Positions 32,597 through 41,176 of a stretch of 64,000 nucleotides of DNA are shown here, in pieces. The stretch's first letter is position 1. The number at the start of each line of letters is the position of its first letter. Position numbers and translations under genes: made by a program. A model generated the notes under the pieces. That model ran no database searches, was not told the DNA's origin, and saw only the letters and a list, made by a program, of their open reading frames with translations. The DNA is from Holdemania sp. Marseille-P2844 (GTDB taxonomy: Bacteria > Bacillota_I > Bacilli_A > Erysipelotrichales > Erysipelotrichaceae): assembly GCF_900120005.1 (NCBI RefSeq), contig NZ_LT635451.1:358161-422160 (forward strand), written 5' to 3'.

Positions 32597-34267
32597 TTAA
32601 TCGCGGTTTTCGCGGCGGCGTCCGCGCTGACGCGCCCCTTTGGCGGCTGTCCGGCGCTTCGGCGGCAGATTGGAATAATCCTTACCTTTGCGGACCATCA
32701 GAAGCGGGTGGACTGTCTGGCCTTTGATCGGCGTATTCTTCATTGCGTCGGCGATCTCGCGGTCAAACTGGCGCGGAATCTGTACGGTCGTTTCCTGCGC
32801 GCTGATCCGGATCTTGCCGATGTCTCTGCCCGGCAGCCCGGTTGCGGTCGCGATCGCGCTGACGATGATCGCCGCGTTGACGTCCTGATCAGAACCGATA
32901 TCCAGAATCAGTTCGCTCATGCCTTTTTCCGTCACGGTTAGCGCCGGACGGGCGGAAGCATTCCAGGCCGATTCATCGAACATCTCCGTGCCGGCAATCT
33001 GATAGGCCAGGGCTAAAGCCATTTCCCGATAAGAATAGCCGTCGTCCTTCATGGCGTCGATAATCGCCGCCAGCGGCTCCGGGACATCGCGGGTCATCCG
33101 GTGTTCCAGATCTTCGCGTAAGAAGTCCAGCCGGATCTTGCGGACTTCTTCCAGCGACGGCAGCGGCTTCTGCGTCAGCTTGGAGCGGGTTGTGCGCTCC
33201 AGATCGCGCAGTGCGTATTTCTGACGCGCAGTGATCAGCGTGACCGCCAGACCTTCCTTGCCCGCACGGCCGGTCCGGCCGATGCGGTGAACATAATATT
33301 CAGATTCCTGCGGCAGATCGTAGTTGAAGACGACGTCCATCGAATCGACGTCGATCCCGCGGGCTGCGACGTCGGTCGCCACCAGAATGTTGATCTTGCC
33401 TTTTTTGAAATTTTCCATGACGCCGGTGCGCATTTCCTGCTTCATGTCGCCATGCAGCGCGGCGGCAGGATAGCCTTTGGAGACTAAATCCGAGGTCAGC
33501 TCGTCGACCATTTTCTTCGTGTTGCAGAAAATCATCGCCAGATGCGGATTTTGCATCGAGATCAGCTGCATCAGAATTTCTTTCTTGGCTTCCTTCGGGC
33601 AGACGTAATAGACCTGCTCGATCTTCGGTGTGTTGATCTGTGTTTGCGGCGTTTTTATATGAACTGGATTGGTCTGATATTGCGAAGTGATCTCCAGAAT
33701 CGGCTTGGGCATCGTCGCGGAGAACAGAACGGTCTGGCGCTGCTGCGGCAGGGCGGCGATGACGGTTTCGATATCCTCGCGGAAGCCCATGTTCAGCATT
33801 TCGTCCGCTTCATCCAGTACTAATACGCGGCACTGGTCAAAGCGCAGCGTGCGGCGGCGGATATGATCGAGTACACGGCCCGGGGTTCCGACGACGATGT
33901 CGGCGCCTTTTTTTAATTCCAGAATCTGCTTGCTGATCTGCTGGCCGCCGTAAACGGCAACGGTACGGATGCCTTCTTTATATTTGGTAAACTTGCGGAT
34001 TTCATCGCAGACCTGCATCGCCAGCTCGCGGGTTGGGGATAGAATCAGCGCCTGAGGCCGCTTGCGGTCCGTGACCTCCAGCATTTCAATGATAGGAATC
34101 GCAAACGCGGCGGTCTTGCCGGTGCCGGTCTGGGACTGTCCGATGACGTCGCCGCCGTTCATGACGACCGGGATGCACGCGCTTTGGATATAGGTAGCCT
34201 CTGTGTAGCCGCAGTCTGCGATGGCGCGGCTCATCTCAGGGGACAGGTTTAGTTCGTTAAATTTCAT
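32597..34267 (-). CDS. DEAD-box RNA helicase (CshA/DeaD type)
   Basis: A 556-residue ATP-dependent RNA helicase. Motifs in order are Q motif (FNELNLSPEMSRAIADCGYTEATYIQ), I (SQTGTGKTAAFA), Ia (PTRELAMQV), II (VLDEADEML), III (FSATMP), IV (AMIFCNTKK), V (VATDVAARGIDVD) and VI (YVHRIGRTGRAG). A DbpA-type RNA-binding domain follows (MSELILDIGSDQDVNAAIIVSAIATATGLPGRDIG), then a basic RGR tail. Probable roles are ribosome assembly and mRNA decay. The gene is monocistronic with its own promoter. Confidence 0.95.
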   Translation of the reverse strand: MKFNELNLSPEMSRAIADCGYTEATYIQSACIPVVMNGGDVIGQSQTGTGKTAAFAIPIIEMLEVTDRKRPQALILSPTRELAMQVCDEIRKFTKYKEGIRTVAVYGGQQISKQILELKKGADIVVGTPGRVLDHIRRRTLRFDQCRVLVLDEADEMLNMGFREDIETVIAALPQQRQTVLFSATMPKPILEITSQYQTNPVHIKTPQTQINTPKIEQVYYVCPKEAKKEILMQLISMQNPHLAMIFCNTKKMVDELTSDLVSKGYPAAALHGDMKQEMRTGVMENFKKGKINILVATDVAARGIDVDSMDVVFNYDLPQESEYYVHRIGRTGRAGKEGLAVTLITARQKYALRDLERTTRSKLTQKPLPSLEEVRKIRLDFLREDLEHRMTRDVPEPLAAIIDAMKDDGYSYREMALALAYQIAGTEMFDESAWNASARPALTVTEKGMSELILDIGSDQDVNAAIIVSAIATATGLPGRDIGKIRISAQETTVQIPRQFDREIADAMKNTPIKGQTVHPLLMVRKGKDYSNLPPKRRTAAKGARQRGRRRENRD

Positions 34268-34304
34268 GTATTTCTCACTTTCATCTTAAAATCGCTCGCC
34301 TAGG

Positions 34305-34333
34305 AGTATATCATTATTATGGACAAAAGTAAA
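34305..34333 (-). promoter_or_regulatory. Promoter of the helicase gene
   Basis: Minus strand: TTTACT, a 17-base spacer and TATACT. The leader is about 35 bases. Confidence 0.6.
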
Positions 34334-34364
34334 ACGAATTAAGCAGGCAGATTCAGAAGTATGA

Positions 34365-34370
34365 TATAAT
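34365..34370 (+). promoter_or_regulatory. -10 element of the pilin-adhesin gene
   Basis: TATAAT, 31 bases before the ATG; no good -35 box at 16-18 bp. Confidence 0.5.
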
Positions 34371-34400
34371 AATCCTAATCAAAGAACAAAGGTGAAAACA

Positions 34401-35660
34401 ATGAAAGAGAAACGTGGTTTTACATTATTGGAAATGATCGTGACGGTCGCGATTTTATTTACGCTTTTGAGTATACTGGTCCCGACGATGTCAGGCTTCG
34501 CGAAATCCGTGGGCGATCAGATTTCAGATTCTAATTTAGAGCTGTTGAATTTTGCCACGCATTCCTACGCTTCGTTTCATGAAATCGAAAATAAAGATAT
34601 TTTTGAATCGGTCGGGGACGACGCCGCGCGGCAGCAGGTGCTGGTCAGCGACGGCCTGATTGAGCAGCCGGTGCATCCTAGTGGGGAAGGGGATTATTGT
34701 TGGAACATTACCGATCAGAAATGGATCCGCTATGTTCAATCCACGGAAGGCTGCGGCGGCAGTTATAAACCTTCATCCAATCCGGATGGTTCGTTAACGC
34801 CGGATGACGTAAAGAAGCCGGAACCGACGGTGTACCCGTCGTCCAAACCGATGCCGACCTACATTCCTTCGCCTTACAAGGCGGTTTGTGAAGCCAGCAA
34901 GGGCCAGTTTGACATCGTTGCGGAAACCTGTTCATGCCCGGCCGGTTACGTTCTGGAAGGAACGGAGAAGAAAGACGGCGTTGAATATAAGGTCTGCATC
35001 CCGGTCGAACAATATATGTGCATCAGCAGCGGCGGGACATATGACAAAACAACCCAGACCTGTACATGTTCCGGCGATCTCATCCTTGATGACAACACCA
35101 AGATGTGCGTGTTCGATCAGGAAAAAGCCAATCAACAGAAATGTGTGGCTAGTGGGGGTGAATGGATTGTAGAGAATGGTTCCGGTTACTGCAAGAAAGA
35201 AGAAACGAACACCTATCCGATTGTAGTGGATAAGAATAATCCGAACTTTATCCATGCGGCCTATATGTTAGGCGGAGAAGAGGGCGATGGTTTGTTTGAC
35301 GTATTTAACAATTTGGACAACCTTGAGGATCTGGTTAAAACTGGAAAGAGTTTAAAAAGTGGAGATTATTTTTATTACAATGGTAACCTATATCGAGTGA
35401 GTTATGGTTTGTATATAAATCAAGGCAGTAAGCCAAATGATATAATAAAACAGTTAAGTTCAAGTTTATTTAATGTTTCTGCATCCGGAAATTATGTGAA
35501 AGGAAAGGAATATCATTCTGGTGAATATGTTTTGCTGGACCAAACATGGTATACTCCTTCGAATGTGACGAATTCAACTCCGCCGAACAACGAATGGCAT
35601 GAATGTGGAACAGACCCTGCAAAATTTGAGGGAGCATGCAAGGTTGATAATAAAAAATGA
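34401..35660 (+). CDS. Orphan type IV pilin with large Cys-rich, adhesin-like body
   Basis: A 419-residue prepilin: leader MKEKRG, then FTLLEMIVTVAILFTLLSIL with Glu5. A pilin-like part runs to about residue 120, then a Pro/Ser-rich linker (PEPTVYPSSKPMPTYIPSP, about residues 137-155), then two Cys-rich repeats (VCEASKGQFDIVAETCSCPAGYVLEG and MCISSGGTYDKTTQTCTCSGDLILDD) resembling EGF-like or tip-adhesin modules. The tail has two short modules (SGDYFYYNGNLYRV and YHSGEYVLLDQTWYT...NNEWHEC) that recall CBM5/12-type carbohydrate-binding domains. The tail DNA (after ~35300) is distinctly more AT-rich. The ATG at 34401 has AAAGGTG; a GTG at 34392 is less likely. It is separate from the main locus. 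Confidence 0.8.
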   Translation: MKEKRGFTLLEMIVTVAILFTLLSILVPTMSGFAKSVGDQISDSNLELLNFATHSYASFHEIENKDIFESVGDDAARQQVLVSDGLIEQPVHPSGEGDYCWNITDQKWIRYVQSTEGCGGSYKPSSNPDGSLTPDDVKKPEPTVYPSSKPMPTYIPSPYKAVCEASKGQFDIVAETCSCPAGYVLEGTEKKDGVEYKVCIPVEQYMCISSGGTYDKTTQTCTCSGDLILDDNTKMCVFDQEKANQQKCVASGGEWIVENGSGYCKKEETNTYPIVVDKNNPNFIHAAYMLGGEEGDGLFDVFNNLDNLEDLVKTGKSLKSGDYFYYNGNLYRVSYGLYINQGSKPNDIIKQLSSSLFNVSASGNYVKGKEYHSGEYVLLDQTWYTPSNVTNSTPPNNEWHECGTDPAKFEGACKVDNKK

Positions 35661-35666
35661 TTCAGT

Positions 35667-35697
35667 AGGCTATAAGTGAATTCTTATAGTCTTTTTT
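35667..35697 (+). terminator. Terminator of the pilin-adhesin gene
   Basis: GGCTATAAG pairs with CTTATAGTC (one G-U pair), then TTTTTT. Confidence 0.85.
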
Positions 35698-35748
35698 CTG
35701 TGCAGAAAGAATGTTATGCTTTTTTGTAAAATTTTCAAAGCTCGAGTA

Positions 35749-35777
35749 TTGAGTATTTGAATTAAAAGGTGTAGACT
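35749..35777 (+). promoter_or_regulatory. Promoter of the acetamidase-potassium uptake operon
   Basis: TTGAGT (35749-35754), a 17-base spacer and TAGACT (35772-35777). Confidence 0.6.
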
Positions 35778-35808
35778 AAGAATCGTATACGCTTAAAGAG
35801 GGTTGGTT

Positions 35809-36696
35809 ATGAATAAGATTGCGAAAGATCATGTGATCTATGCGATGTCTTCTGAGAATAAACCGGTACTCAACGTACATTCAGGAGATCGGATTACGTT
35901 TGAAACGATGGATTGTTACAGTGACGAGGTCACGCCGGACGAGCCGGACAGGCGTTGTCATCGGATTAATCCGGCAAGCGGGCCGGCGGCGATTGAAGAA
36001 GCCATGCCGGGCGATACGCTGAAGGTCACGATCGAGAAAATCTCGCTGGGAAGGCGGGCGCTGGTCGGCAGTTATCCCAACAGCGGAACGATGAAAGAAC
36101 TTGTGACGAGGAGAATGATCCACTTTCTGCCGGTACAGGAGCACCAGCTGGAATTTTGCAGCGATCTGATCGTCAAGGCGGATCCGATGATCGGCGTGAT
36201 CGGCGTAGCCCCGCAGGAAAAAGAAGTTGGCTGCGGAACTCCGGGTGAACACGGCGGCAACATGGACTGCCGTAAGATCCGCGAAGGCTCAGTGGTCTAT
36301 CTGCCTGTTTTTCATCCAGGCGCGCTGTTGGCGCTGGGCGATGTGCATGCGGTCATGGGCGATGGCGAGGTGATGGGCAGCGGCGCGGAAATTGCGGCTG
36401 AGGTCACGGTAAAGGTCGAAGTCCTCAAGCAAGCCTGCGAAGGTCCGTGGATTACAGATCAGGATCAGCTCTATGCGCTGGCTTCCGCCAAGACGATGGA
36501 GGAAGCGCTGAAACGTTGTTGTCAGAAAATGAATTGCCAGCTGCAGCGCCAGTTGGGATGTACGCCGGAAATGGCGGGCATGCTGATGAGCCTGGAGGGC
36601 AATAGTGAAATATGTCAGGTTGTGAACGATTTGGTAACGCTGCGGTTTGGAATGCCGCTGGTTCGATTCCTTTCCAAGGAGGGAAATAGATCATGA
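35809..36696 (+). CDS. Acetamidase/formamidase family protein
   Basis: A 295-residue amidase of the FmdA/AmdA family, which releases ammonia from formamide or acetamide. Recognisable parts are the N-terminal VLNVHSGDRITFETMDCYSDEV, NPASGPAAIEEAMPGDTLKVTIEKI, the central MIGVIGVAPQEKEVGCGTPGEHGGNMDC and YLPVFHPGALLALGDVHAVMGDGEV. The ATG at 35809 follows GAGGG; a TTG at 35803 is a weaker choice. It overlaps the potassium transporter gene by ATGA, an unusual operon partner, possibly only shared transcription. Confidence 0.92.
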   Translation: MNKIAKDHVIYAMSSENKPVLNVHSGDRITFETMDCYSDEVTPDEPDRRCHRINPASGPAAIEEAMPGDTLKVTIEKISLGRRALVGSYPNSGTMKELVTRRMIHFLPVQEHQLEFCSDLIVKADPMIGVIGVAPQEKEVGCGTPGEHGGNMDCRKIREGSVVYLPVFHPGALLALGDVHAVMGDGEVMGSGAEIAAEVTVKVEVLKQACEGPWITDQDQLYALASAKTMEEALKRCCQKMNCQLQRQLGCTPEMAGMLMSLEGNSEICQVVNDLVTLRFGMPLVRFLSKEGNRS

Positions 36697-38087
36697 ACTT
36701 CAAACTGCCGATCAGAGATAAGCTGCTGCGGTTTCTGGGGCCGACCCGGATGATCGCGCTGAGCTTTGTCCTTGTTATCCTTGTAGGTTCCTTCCTGCTG
36801 TGGCTGCCGTTTTCGCAGAATCCCGGCATGCGGGCCAGCTATCTAAACAGCTTATTCGTCGCCACCTCGGCGACCTGTGTGACGGGACTGATGCCGTTTG
36901 CCGTGATTGACCAGTACAATCTGATCGGCCAGACGGTCATCATTTTCCTGATGCAGATCGGCGGATTGGGCCTGATGTCGCTGCTGGCGCTGTTTCTGAC
37001 GCTGATGCGGCGCAAGCTGAACTTTTCTGAAAAGAAAATGCTGCAGGACTCGTTAAATAAAAACGACGCTGACAACATTCCCAACTTTCTAAAAAGCATC
37101 TTCCGCTATACCTTTATTTTTGAAGCCATTGGCATGGTGCTGCTGGCGCTGCGCTTCATTCCGGAATACGGATTGACGCAGGGGCTTTACAATTCGGTAT
37201 TCCTTTCCGTTTCTGCGTTCTGCAATGCGGGTCTGGATAATCTGACGCGGTCGTCGTTAATGGCGTACGCTACCGATCCGCTGATCAACTTTACCGTCTG
37301 CGGCCTGATCATCACCGGCGGCCTGGGCTTTGCGGTCTGGTTTGACCTGCGGCGGGTACTGCCGGAGAAGAAGACATTCAGCTGGAAACGGCTGTGGACG
37401 CGGCTCTCCCTGCACAGCCGGCTGGTGCTGGTCGTGACCGGAGCGTTGTTGGGCAGCGGGACGCTGCTGATCCTGTTAGTGGAATTTACCAATCCGGATA
37501 CGCTCGGATGGATGAGCTTCCCGCAGAAAGTGATGGCGGCGTTCTTCCAGTCGACGACGCTGCGAACGGCGGGCTTCAGTACCATCGACTTCTCGCTGCT
37601 GCGGGGTGCTTCCCTGTTCATCATGCTGTTCTATATGATCATCGGCGGTTCGCCGGGCGGTACCGCGGGCGGTATCAAAACGACGACGTTCTCGATGCTG
37701 TTCGTGCTGATCGTGTCTGAGATCCGCGATGCCGGCAATATGACGCTGTTCAAGCGGACGCTGCCGGCCGGCACCTTCCACAAGGCGTTCGCGATCACGC
37801 TGACCTATGCCTGCGTGTTGATCATGGCGATCTTTCTGCTGACGCTCAGTGATCCGGAAATCGGCTTCCTGCCGATCGCATTTGAAGCGTTCTCCGCGAT
37901 CGCGACGGTCGGGCTGTCCGCTGGGGTGACGCCGCTGTTGTCAGCGCTGGGCAAAATTGTGATCATCGCGCTGATGTATATTGGCCGTGTTGGTCCGATT
38001 ACGATCGTGCTTTCGTTGATGCGAATGAAACAAAACCGTAAAACAAACAATCTCGTTTATCCGCACGGGGACGTGCTGATCGGGTAG
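36693..38087 (+). CDS. ktrB: Potassium uptake channel subunit (TrkH/KtrB)
   Basis: A 464-residue membrane protein with four repeated membrane-pore-membrane units. Selectivity-filter segments include TSATCVTGLMPF, SVSAFCNAGLDN, STTLRTAGFSTID and FSAIATVGLSAGVT, each containing a conserved Gly. The gating-loop region is FYMIIGGSPGGTAGGIKTTTFS. It should pair with the RCK subunit encoded 14 bases downstream to take up K+ using ion gradients. The start is coupled to the amidase gene. Confidence 0.94.
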   Translation: MNFKLPIRDKLLRFLGPTRMIALSFVLVILVGSFLLWLPFSQNPGMRASYLNSLFVATSATCVTGLMPFAVIDQYNLIGQTVIIFLMQIGGLGLMSLLALFLTLMRRKLNFSEKKMLQDSLNKNDADNIPNFLKSIFRYTFIFEAIGMVLLALRFIPEYGLTQGLYNSVFLSVSAFCNAGLDNLTRSSLMAYATDPLINFTVCGLIITGGLGFAVWFDLRRVLPEKKTFSWKRLWTRLSLHSRLVLVVTGALLGSGTLLILLVEFTNPDTLGWMSFPQKVMAAFFQSTTLRTAGFSTIDFSLLRGASLFIMLFYMIIGGSPGGTAGGIKTTTFSMLFVLIVSEIRDAGNMTLFKRTLPAGTFHKAFAITLTYACVLIMAIFLLTLSDPEIGFLPIAFEAFSAIATVGLSAGVTPLLSALGKIVIIALMYIGRVGPITIVLSLMRMKQNRKTNNLVYPHGDVLIG

Positions 38088-38101
38088 GAGGAATAGGAAT
38101 T

Positions 38102-38773
38102 ATGTCGGAAATGAAACAGTATGTTATTCTGGGCTTAGGGATCTTCGGATCGACGATCGCCAAGACCCTTTCGCAATACAACCACGAAGTCATCGCGATT
38201 GATAAGGATCTGGCGTGCGTCGACCGCGTCAGCGATTTTGTCACGCAGGCGATTCAGGCTGACTTCACCGATATCGACCAGCTGCGTGCGATCGGCATTC
38301 AGGACTGCGACGCGGCGGTGGTGGCGACGGGATCGCACCTGGAAGAAAGCATCATGGGCGTCATGAATCTGCGCGAGCTGGGAATTCCGTTTATCATGGC
38401 AAAGGCAAAAAATAAAAAGTACATGCAGATCCTGCAGAAGATCGGCGCGGATTACGTCGTTCGTCCGGAAAAAGAGATGGGCGAGCGGGTAGCGAAGAAG
38501 TTGGTTTCACGCAACATCATTGATTTGATCGACATCGACGACGATTACAGCATCGTTGAGATCGCAGCCCCGGCCAAGTGGGTCGGCAAGACGCTGAAAG
38601 CGCTGGAACTGCGGACCAATTACGGCATTAACGTTTTGGGGATCCGCAAGAATCCGAAGGAACATCTTTCGATTTCTCCGGACGCGTTCTACACGATCGA
38701 GGCCAACGACCAGCTGCTGGTTATCGCGGATAATAAAATCTTCAAGAAATTTGAATCACTGTTCAGAATTTGA
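38102..38773 (+). CDS. ktrA: Potassium uptake regulatory subunit (TrkA/KtrA, RCK)
   Basis: A 223-residue cytoplasmic gating subunit. RCK_N begins YVILGLGIFGSTIAKTLSQYNHEVIAIDKD, a Rossmann fold that binds ATP/ADP or NAD(H). It ends near residue 135. RCK_C follows (YSIVEIAAPAKWVGKTLKALELRTNYGINVLGIRK), often a site for c-di-AMP in Firmicutes; that is not tested here. AGGAGGAAT precedes the ATG. The gene closes the operon with a terminator behind it. Confidence 0.95.
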   Translation: MSEMKQYVILGLGIFGSTIAKTLSQYNHEVIAIDKDLACVDRVSDFVTQAIQADFTDIDQLRAIGIQDCDAAVVATGSHLEESIMGVMNLRELGIPFIMAKAKNKKYMQILQKIGADYVVRPEKEMGERVAKKLVSRNIIDLIDIDDDYSIVEIAAPAKWVGKTLKALELRTNYGINVLGIRKNPKEHLSISPDAFYTIEANDQLLVIADNKIFKKFESLFRI

Positions 38774-38776
38774 ATC

Positions 38777-38800
38777 GAAGCCGGAAAATTCCGGCTTTTC
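38777..38800 (+). terminator. Terminator after ktrA
   Basis: AAGCCGGA-AAAT-TCCGGCTT followed by TTCTGTATTTTT. Confidence 0.85.
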
Positions 38801-38813
38801 TGTATTTTTGGAC

Positions 38814-38842
38814 TTGTGAAGGAAAATGAACCATGGTATCAT
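38814..38842 (+). promoter_or_regulatory. Promoter of the TSCPD gene
   Basis: TTGTGA (38814-38819), a 17-base spacer and TATCAT (38837-38842). Confidence 0.65.
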
Positions 38843-38872
38843 GATAACCATAGTCGACAGGAGGTTTTTTAT

Positions 38873-39139
38873 ATGACAATGACAAAAGATAAATTTACAT
38901 ATATCCCCCAGGGCGTTTGTTCCAAGCGCTTTGATTTTGAGCTGGAAGGCGACGTTATTACCAACGTTGTGATCACCGGCGGCTGCCCCGGCAACCTGTT
39001 AGGCATTTCCAGAATCATCAAGGGGAAAACAGTCAAAGAAGTAGTAGAAGCTTTTCAGGGAGTTCATTGCGGCGCGAAGCCGACGTCCTGTCCTGATCAG
39101 ATCGCAACGGCGTTAACCAAACACTTCCAATCAAACTAA
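38873..39139 (+). CDS. TSCPD-domain protein (TIGR03905 type)
   Basis: An 88-residue protein carrying a stand-alone TSCPD domain, otherwise known as the C-terminal zinc-binding segment of B12-dependent ribonucleotide reductases. Key features are YIPQGVCSKRFDFELEGD, GGCPGNLLGISRIIKGK and HCGAKPTSCPDQIATAL, with four conserved Cys that likely bind zinc. The function of the short form is unknown; interaction with nucleotide metabolism is a guess. AGGAGG lies 8 bases before ATG 38873, which fixes the start. Confidence 0.88.
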   Translation: MTMTKDKFTYIPQGVCSKRFDFELEGDVITNVVITGGCPGNLLGISRIIKGKTVKEVVEAFQGVHCGAKPTSCPDQIATALTKHFQSN

Positions 39140-39187
39140 AGGATAGTTTCAGAGCGGAACGCTCAGCCTAAGAACAGGTGAGAGCGT

Positions 39188-39340
39188 ATGAAAAAACCGC
39201 AGATGGAAGTTGCGAAAACGCTGGTGGAGATCGGTTTGTCGTTTGACGTCATCGAATTGATGACGCAGGTGACGCCGGTCGAGTATCTGGCAGAAGTGAT
39301 GGATGAAAATGAATCAGAAACAAATGAAAAGCACTGCTGA
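39188..39340 (+). CDS. Small 50-residue protein
   Basis: An ORF of 50 residues (MKKPQMEVAKTLVEIGLSFD, then VIELMTQVTPVEYLAEVMDE and an acidic tail ending in HC). AGGTGAGAGCG precedes the ATG. The middle looks like a short helix-turn-helix of the type found at the C-termini of Rpn/PD-(D/E)XK nucleases (ArnLLkmGlsiE-IaevTgLs), but no such protein precedes it. A terminator overlaps its last codons. Probably a real gene; function unknown. Confidence 0.6.
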   Translation: MKKPQMEVAKTLVEIGLSFDVIELMTQVTPVEYLAEVMDENESETNEKHC

Positions 39341-39355
39341 GCGTGCTTTTTATTT
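39327..39355 (+). terminator. Terminator overlapping the end of the 50-residue gene
   Basis: AAAAGCAC pairs with GTGCTTTT around TGCTGAGC, then TATTTT. The stop codon TGA lies in the loop. Confidence 0.8.
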
Positions 39356-39379
39356 TGGATTCCGGAAGGAGGGGAAATC

Positions 39380-41176
39380 ATGCGGAAGTTTCATTTTATT
39401 TGGGAGTTTTTAGAAGGCAACCGGAAACGGATGGCGGCGATGATCATTTTGGTGTGCGTGTACGCGTTTCTGAATCTGTGTTCACCGCTGTTGTTCAGCT
39501 TTATGATCGACAACGTCATCCATGCCCAGCCGGCTAACAATCCGGTTCTGGCGTGGCTGTTGGATCATTTGGGCGGGGCGGCATATTTACAGCGGAATTT
39601 GTGGATCGGCGCCGCGGCGATTCTGGCGATTAATGCGCTGATCTGCGTGTGCGTGTTCTTGCGGGGGTATTGGAACGCGGTGATTTCAGAGGAAGTCTGC
39701 CGCAAGGTCCGCAACCGGCTTTACGCGCATCTGCAGTCGTTGCCGTTCAGTTACCATGTGCGGATTAAGACCGGCGATCTGGTGCAGCGGTGCACGAGTG
39801 ATGTCGATCAGATCCGGCGCTTTCTGGCGGGACAGATCTCAGAGGTCGTCTATTCCGTCGCGACGGCGCTGGCCGCGCTGTTGATTCTGTTTTCCATCTA
39901 CCGGCCGCTGGCCTGGCTGGCGGTGATCTCGATGCCGCTGTTAGTGATCTACGCGTATATCTTTTTTACCCGCGTGCAGAAGGCGTTTTTAGCGTCGGAT
40001 GAGGCTGAGGGGGATCTGAGTACGGCGGTGCAGGAGAATTTATCCGGCATCCGCGTCGTTAAGGCGTTTAATAATGAGCGGGAGGAAATCCGGAAGTTCG
40101 AGCAGAAAAATGCCCGCTACCGGGATCTGACGTTTAAAATGATTCAGTATCTGGGTGCGTACTGGGGGACAAGCGACCTGATCTGCCTGACGCAGATCTT
40201 CGTGATCATTCTGGCCGGGATTTTTGCCGCGGTTCGGGGCGATCTGAGCGTCGGCAGCTTCTTCGTGTTCATTTCGTATGAAGGCATGATCCTGTGGCCG
40301 GTACGCAACCTCGGCCGGATTCTTGCCGATATGGGTAAAATGAGCGTGTCCATCGGACGTCTGCAGGAAATTCTTGACGAAACTCCGGAAGATGTGGCCA
40401 GCGGGGAAACGCCGCCGATTGAGGGCCGGATTGAGTTCGATCATGTTCAGTTTCAATATGAAGGCGACAGTCAGCCGGTGCTGAAGGATCTGACCTTTAC
40501 GATTGAAAAGGGCATGACGGTGGCGCTGATCGGGCCGACCGGCGGAGGCAAAAGCACCTTGGTTCATCTGTTGATGCGGCTGTACGATCCGACGTCCGGT
40601 CAGATTCGGATCGACGGTCATGACATTACAGGAATCCAGCGGACATGGCTGCGCCAGAACATCGGCATCGTCCTGCAGGAACCGTTCCTGTTTTCGAAAA
40701 CAATTTACGATAACATTCACCTGGCCCGGCGCGGGGCACATCGCGAGGAAGTGGAACAGGCGGCGCGGATTGCGTCGGTGCATGAAGTCATCGCGGAGTT
40801 TGACCGCGGCTACGACACGTTAGTCGGCGAGAAAGGCGTCACGCTTTCCGGCGGACAGAAGCAGCGGATCGCGATCGCCCGCACGGTGCTGTCGCCGCAG
40901 CCGATTCTGATCTTCGACGATTCGCTGTCAGCGGTCGATACCCAGACCGACGCGAAGATCCGCGCGGCTTTAAAAGAGGTGCAAAGCCAGACTACGACGC
41001 TGATCATCACCCAGCGGGTGGCTTCGGCGATGGATGCCGACCTGATCCTGGTGCTGGAACAAGGCCGGATCACTCAGGCGGGAACGCATGCTCAGCTGAT
41101 TGAGGAAGACGGGCTGTACCGCCGGATCGTTGAGATTCAGACGGCCCGGATGAATGAAGGAGGGGAGGAAGCATGA
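39380..41176 (+). CDS. ABC exporter half-transporter, degenerate catalytic site (LmrC/BmrC-like)
   Basis: A 598-residue exporter half: six membrane helices (about residues 1-330), then the ATPase domain with Walker A GPTGGGKST, Q-loop GIVLQEPFLFS, intact signature LSGGQKQRIAIAR, Walker B LIFDDSLSAVD with Asp in place of the catalytic Glu, and TQR in place of the H-loop His. This is the pattern of the degenerate partner in heterodimeric exporters such as BmrCD/LmrCD. It overlaps the second half-transporter gene by ATGA. Likely exports drugs or lipids. Confidence 0.92.
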   Translation: MRKFHFIWEFLEGNRKRMAAMIILVCVYAFLNLCSPLLFSFMIDNVIHAQPANNPVLAWLLDHLGGAAYLQRNLWIGAAAILAINALICVCVFLRGYWNAVISEEVCRKVRNRLYAHLQSLPFSYHVRIKTGDLVQRCTSDVDQIRRFLAGQISEVVYSVATALAALLILFSIYRPLAWLAVISMPLLVIYAYIFFTRVQKAFLASDEAEGDLSTAVQENLSGIRVVKAFNNEREEIRKFEQKNARYRDLTFKMIQYLGAYWGTSDLICLTQIFVIILAGIFAAVRGDLSVGSFFVFISYEGMILWPVRNLGRILADMGKMSVSIGRLQEILDETPEDVASGETPPIEGRIEFDHVQFQYEGDSQPVLKDLTFTIEKGMTVALIGPTGGGKSTLVHLLMRLYDPTSGQIRIDGHDITGIQRTWLRQNIGIVLQEPFLFSKTIYDNIHLARRGAHREEVEQAARIASVHEVIAEFDRGYDTLVGEKGVTLSGGQKQRIAIARTVLSPQPILIFDDSLSAVDTQTDAKIRAALKEVQSQTTTLIITQRVASAMDADLILVLEQGRITQAGTHAQLIEEDGLYRRIVEIQTARMNEGGEEA

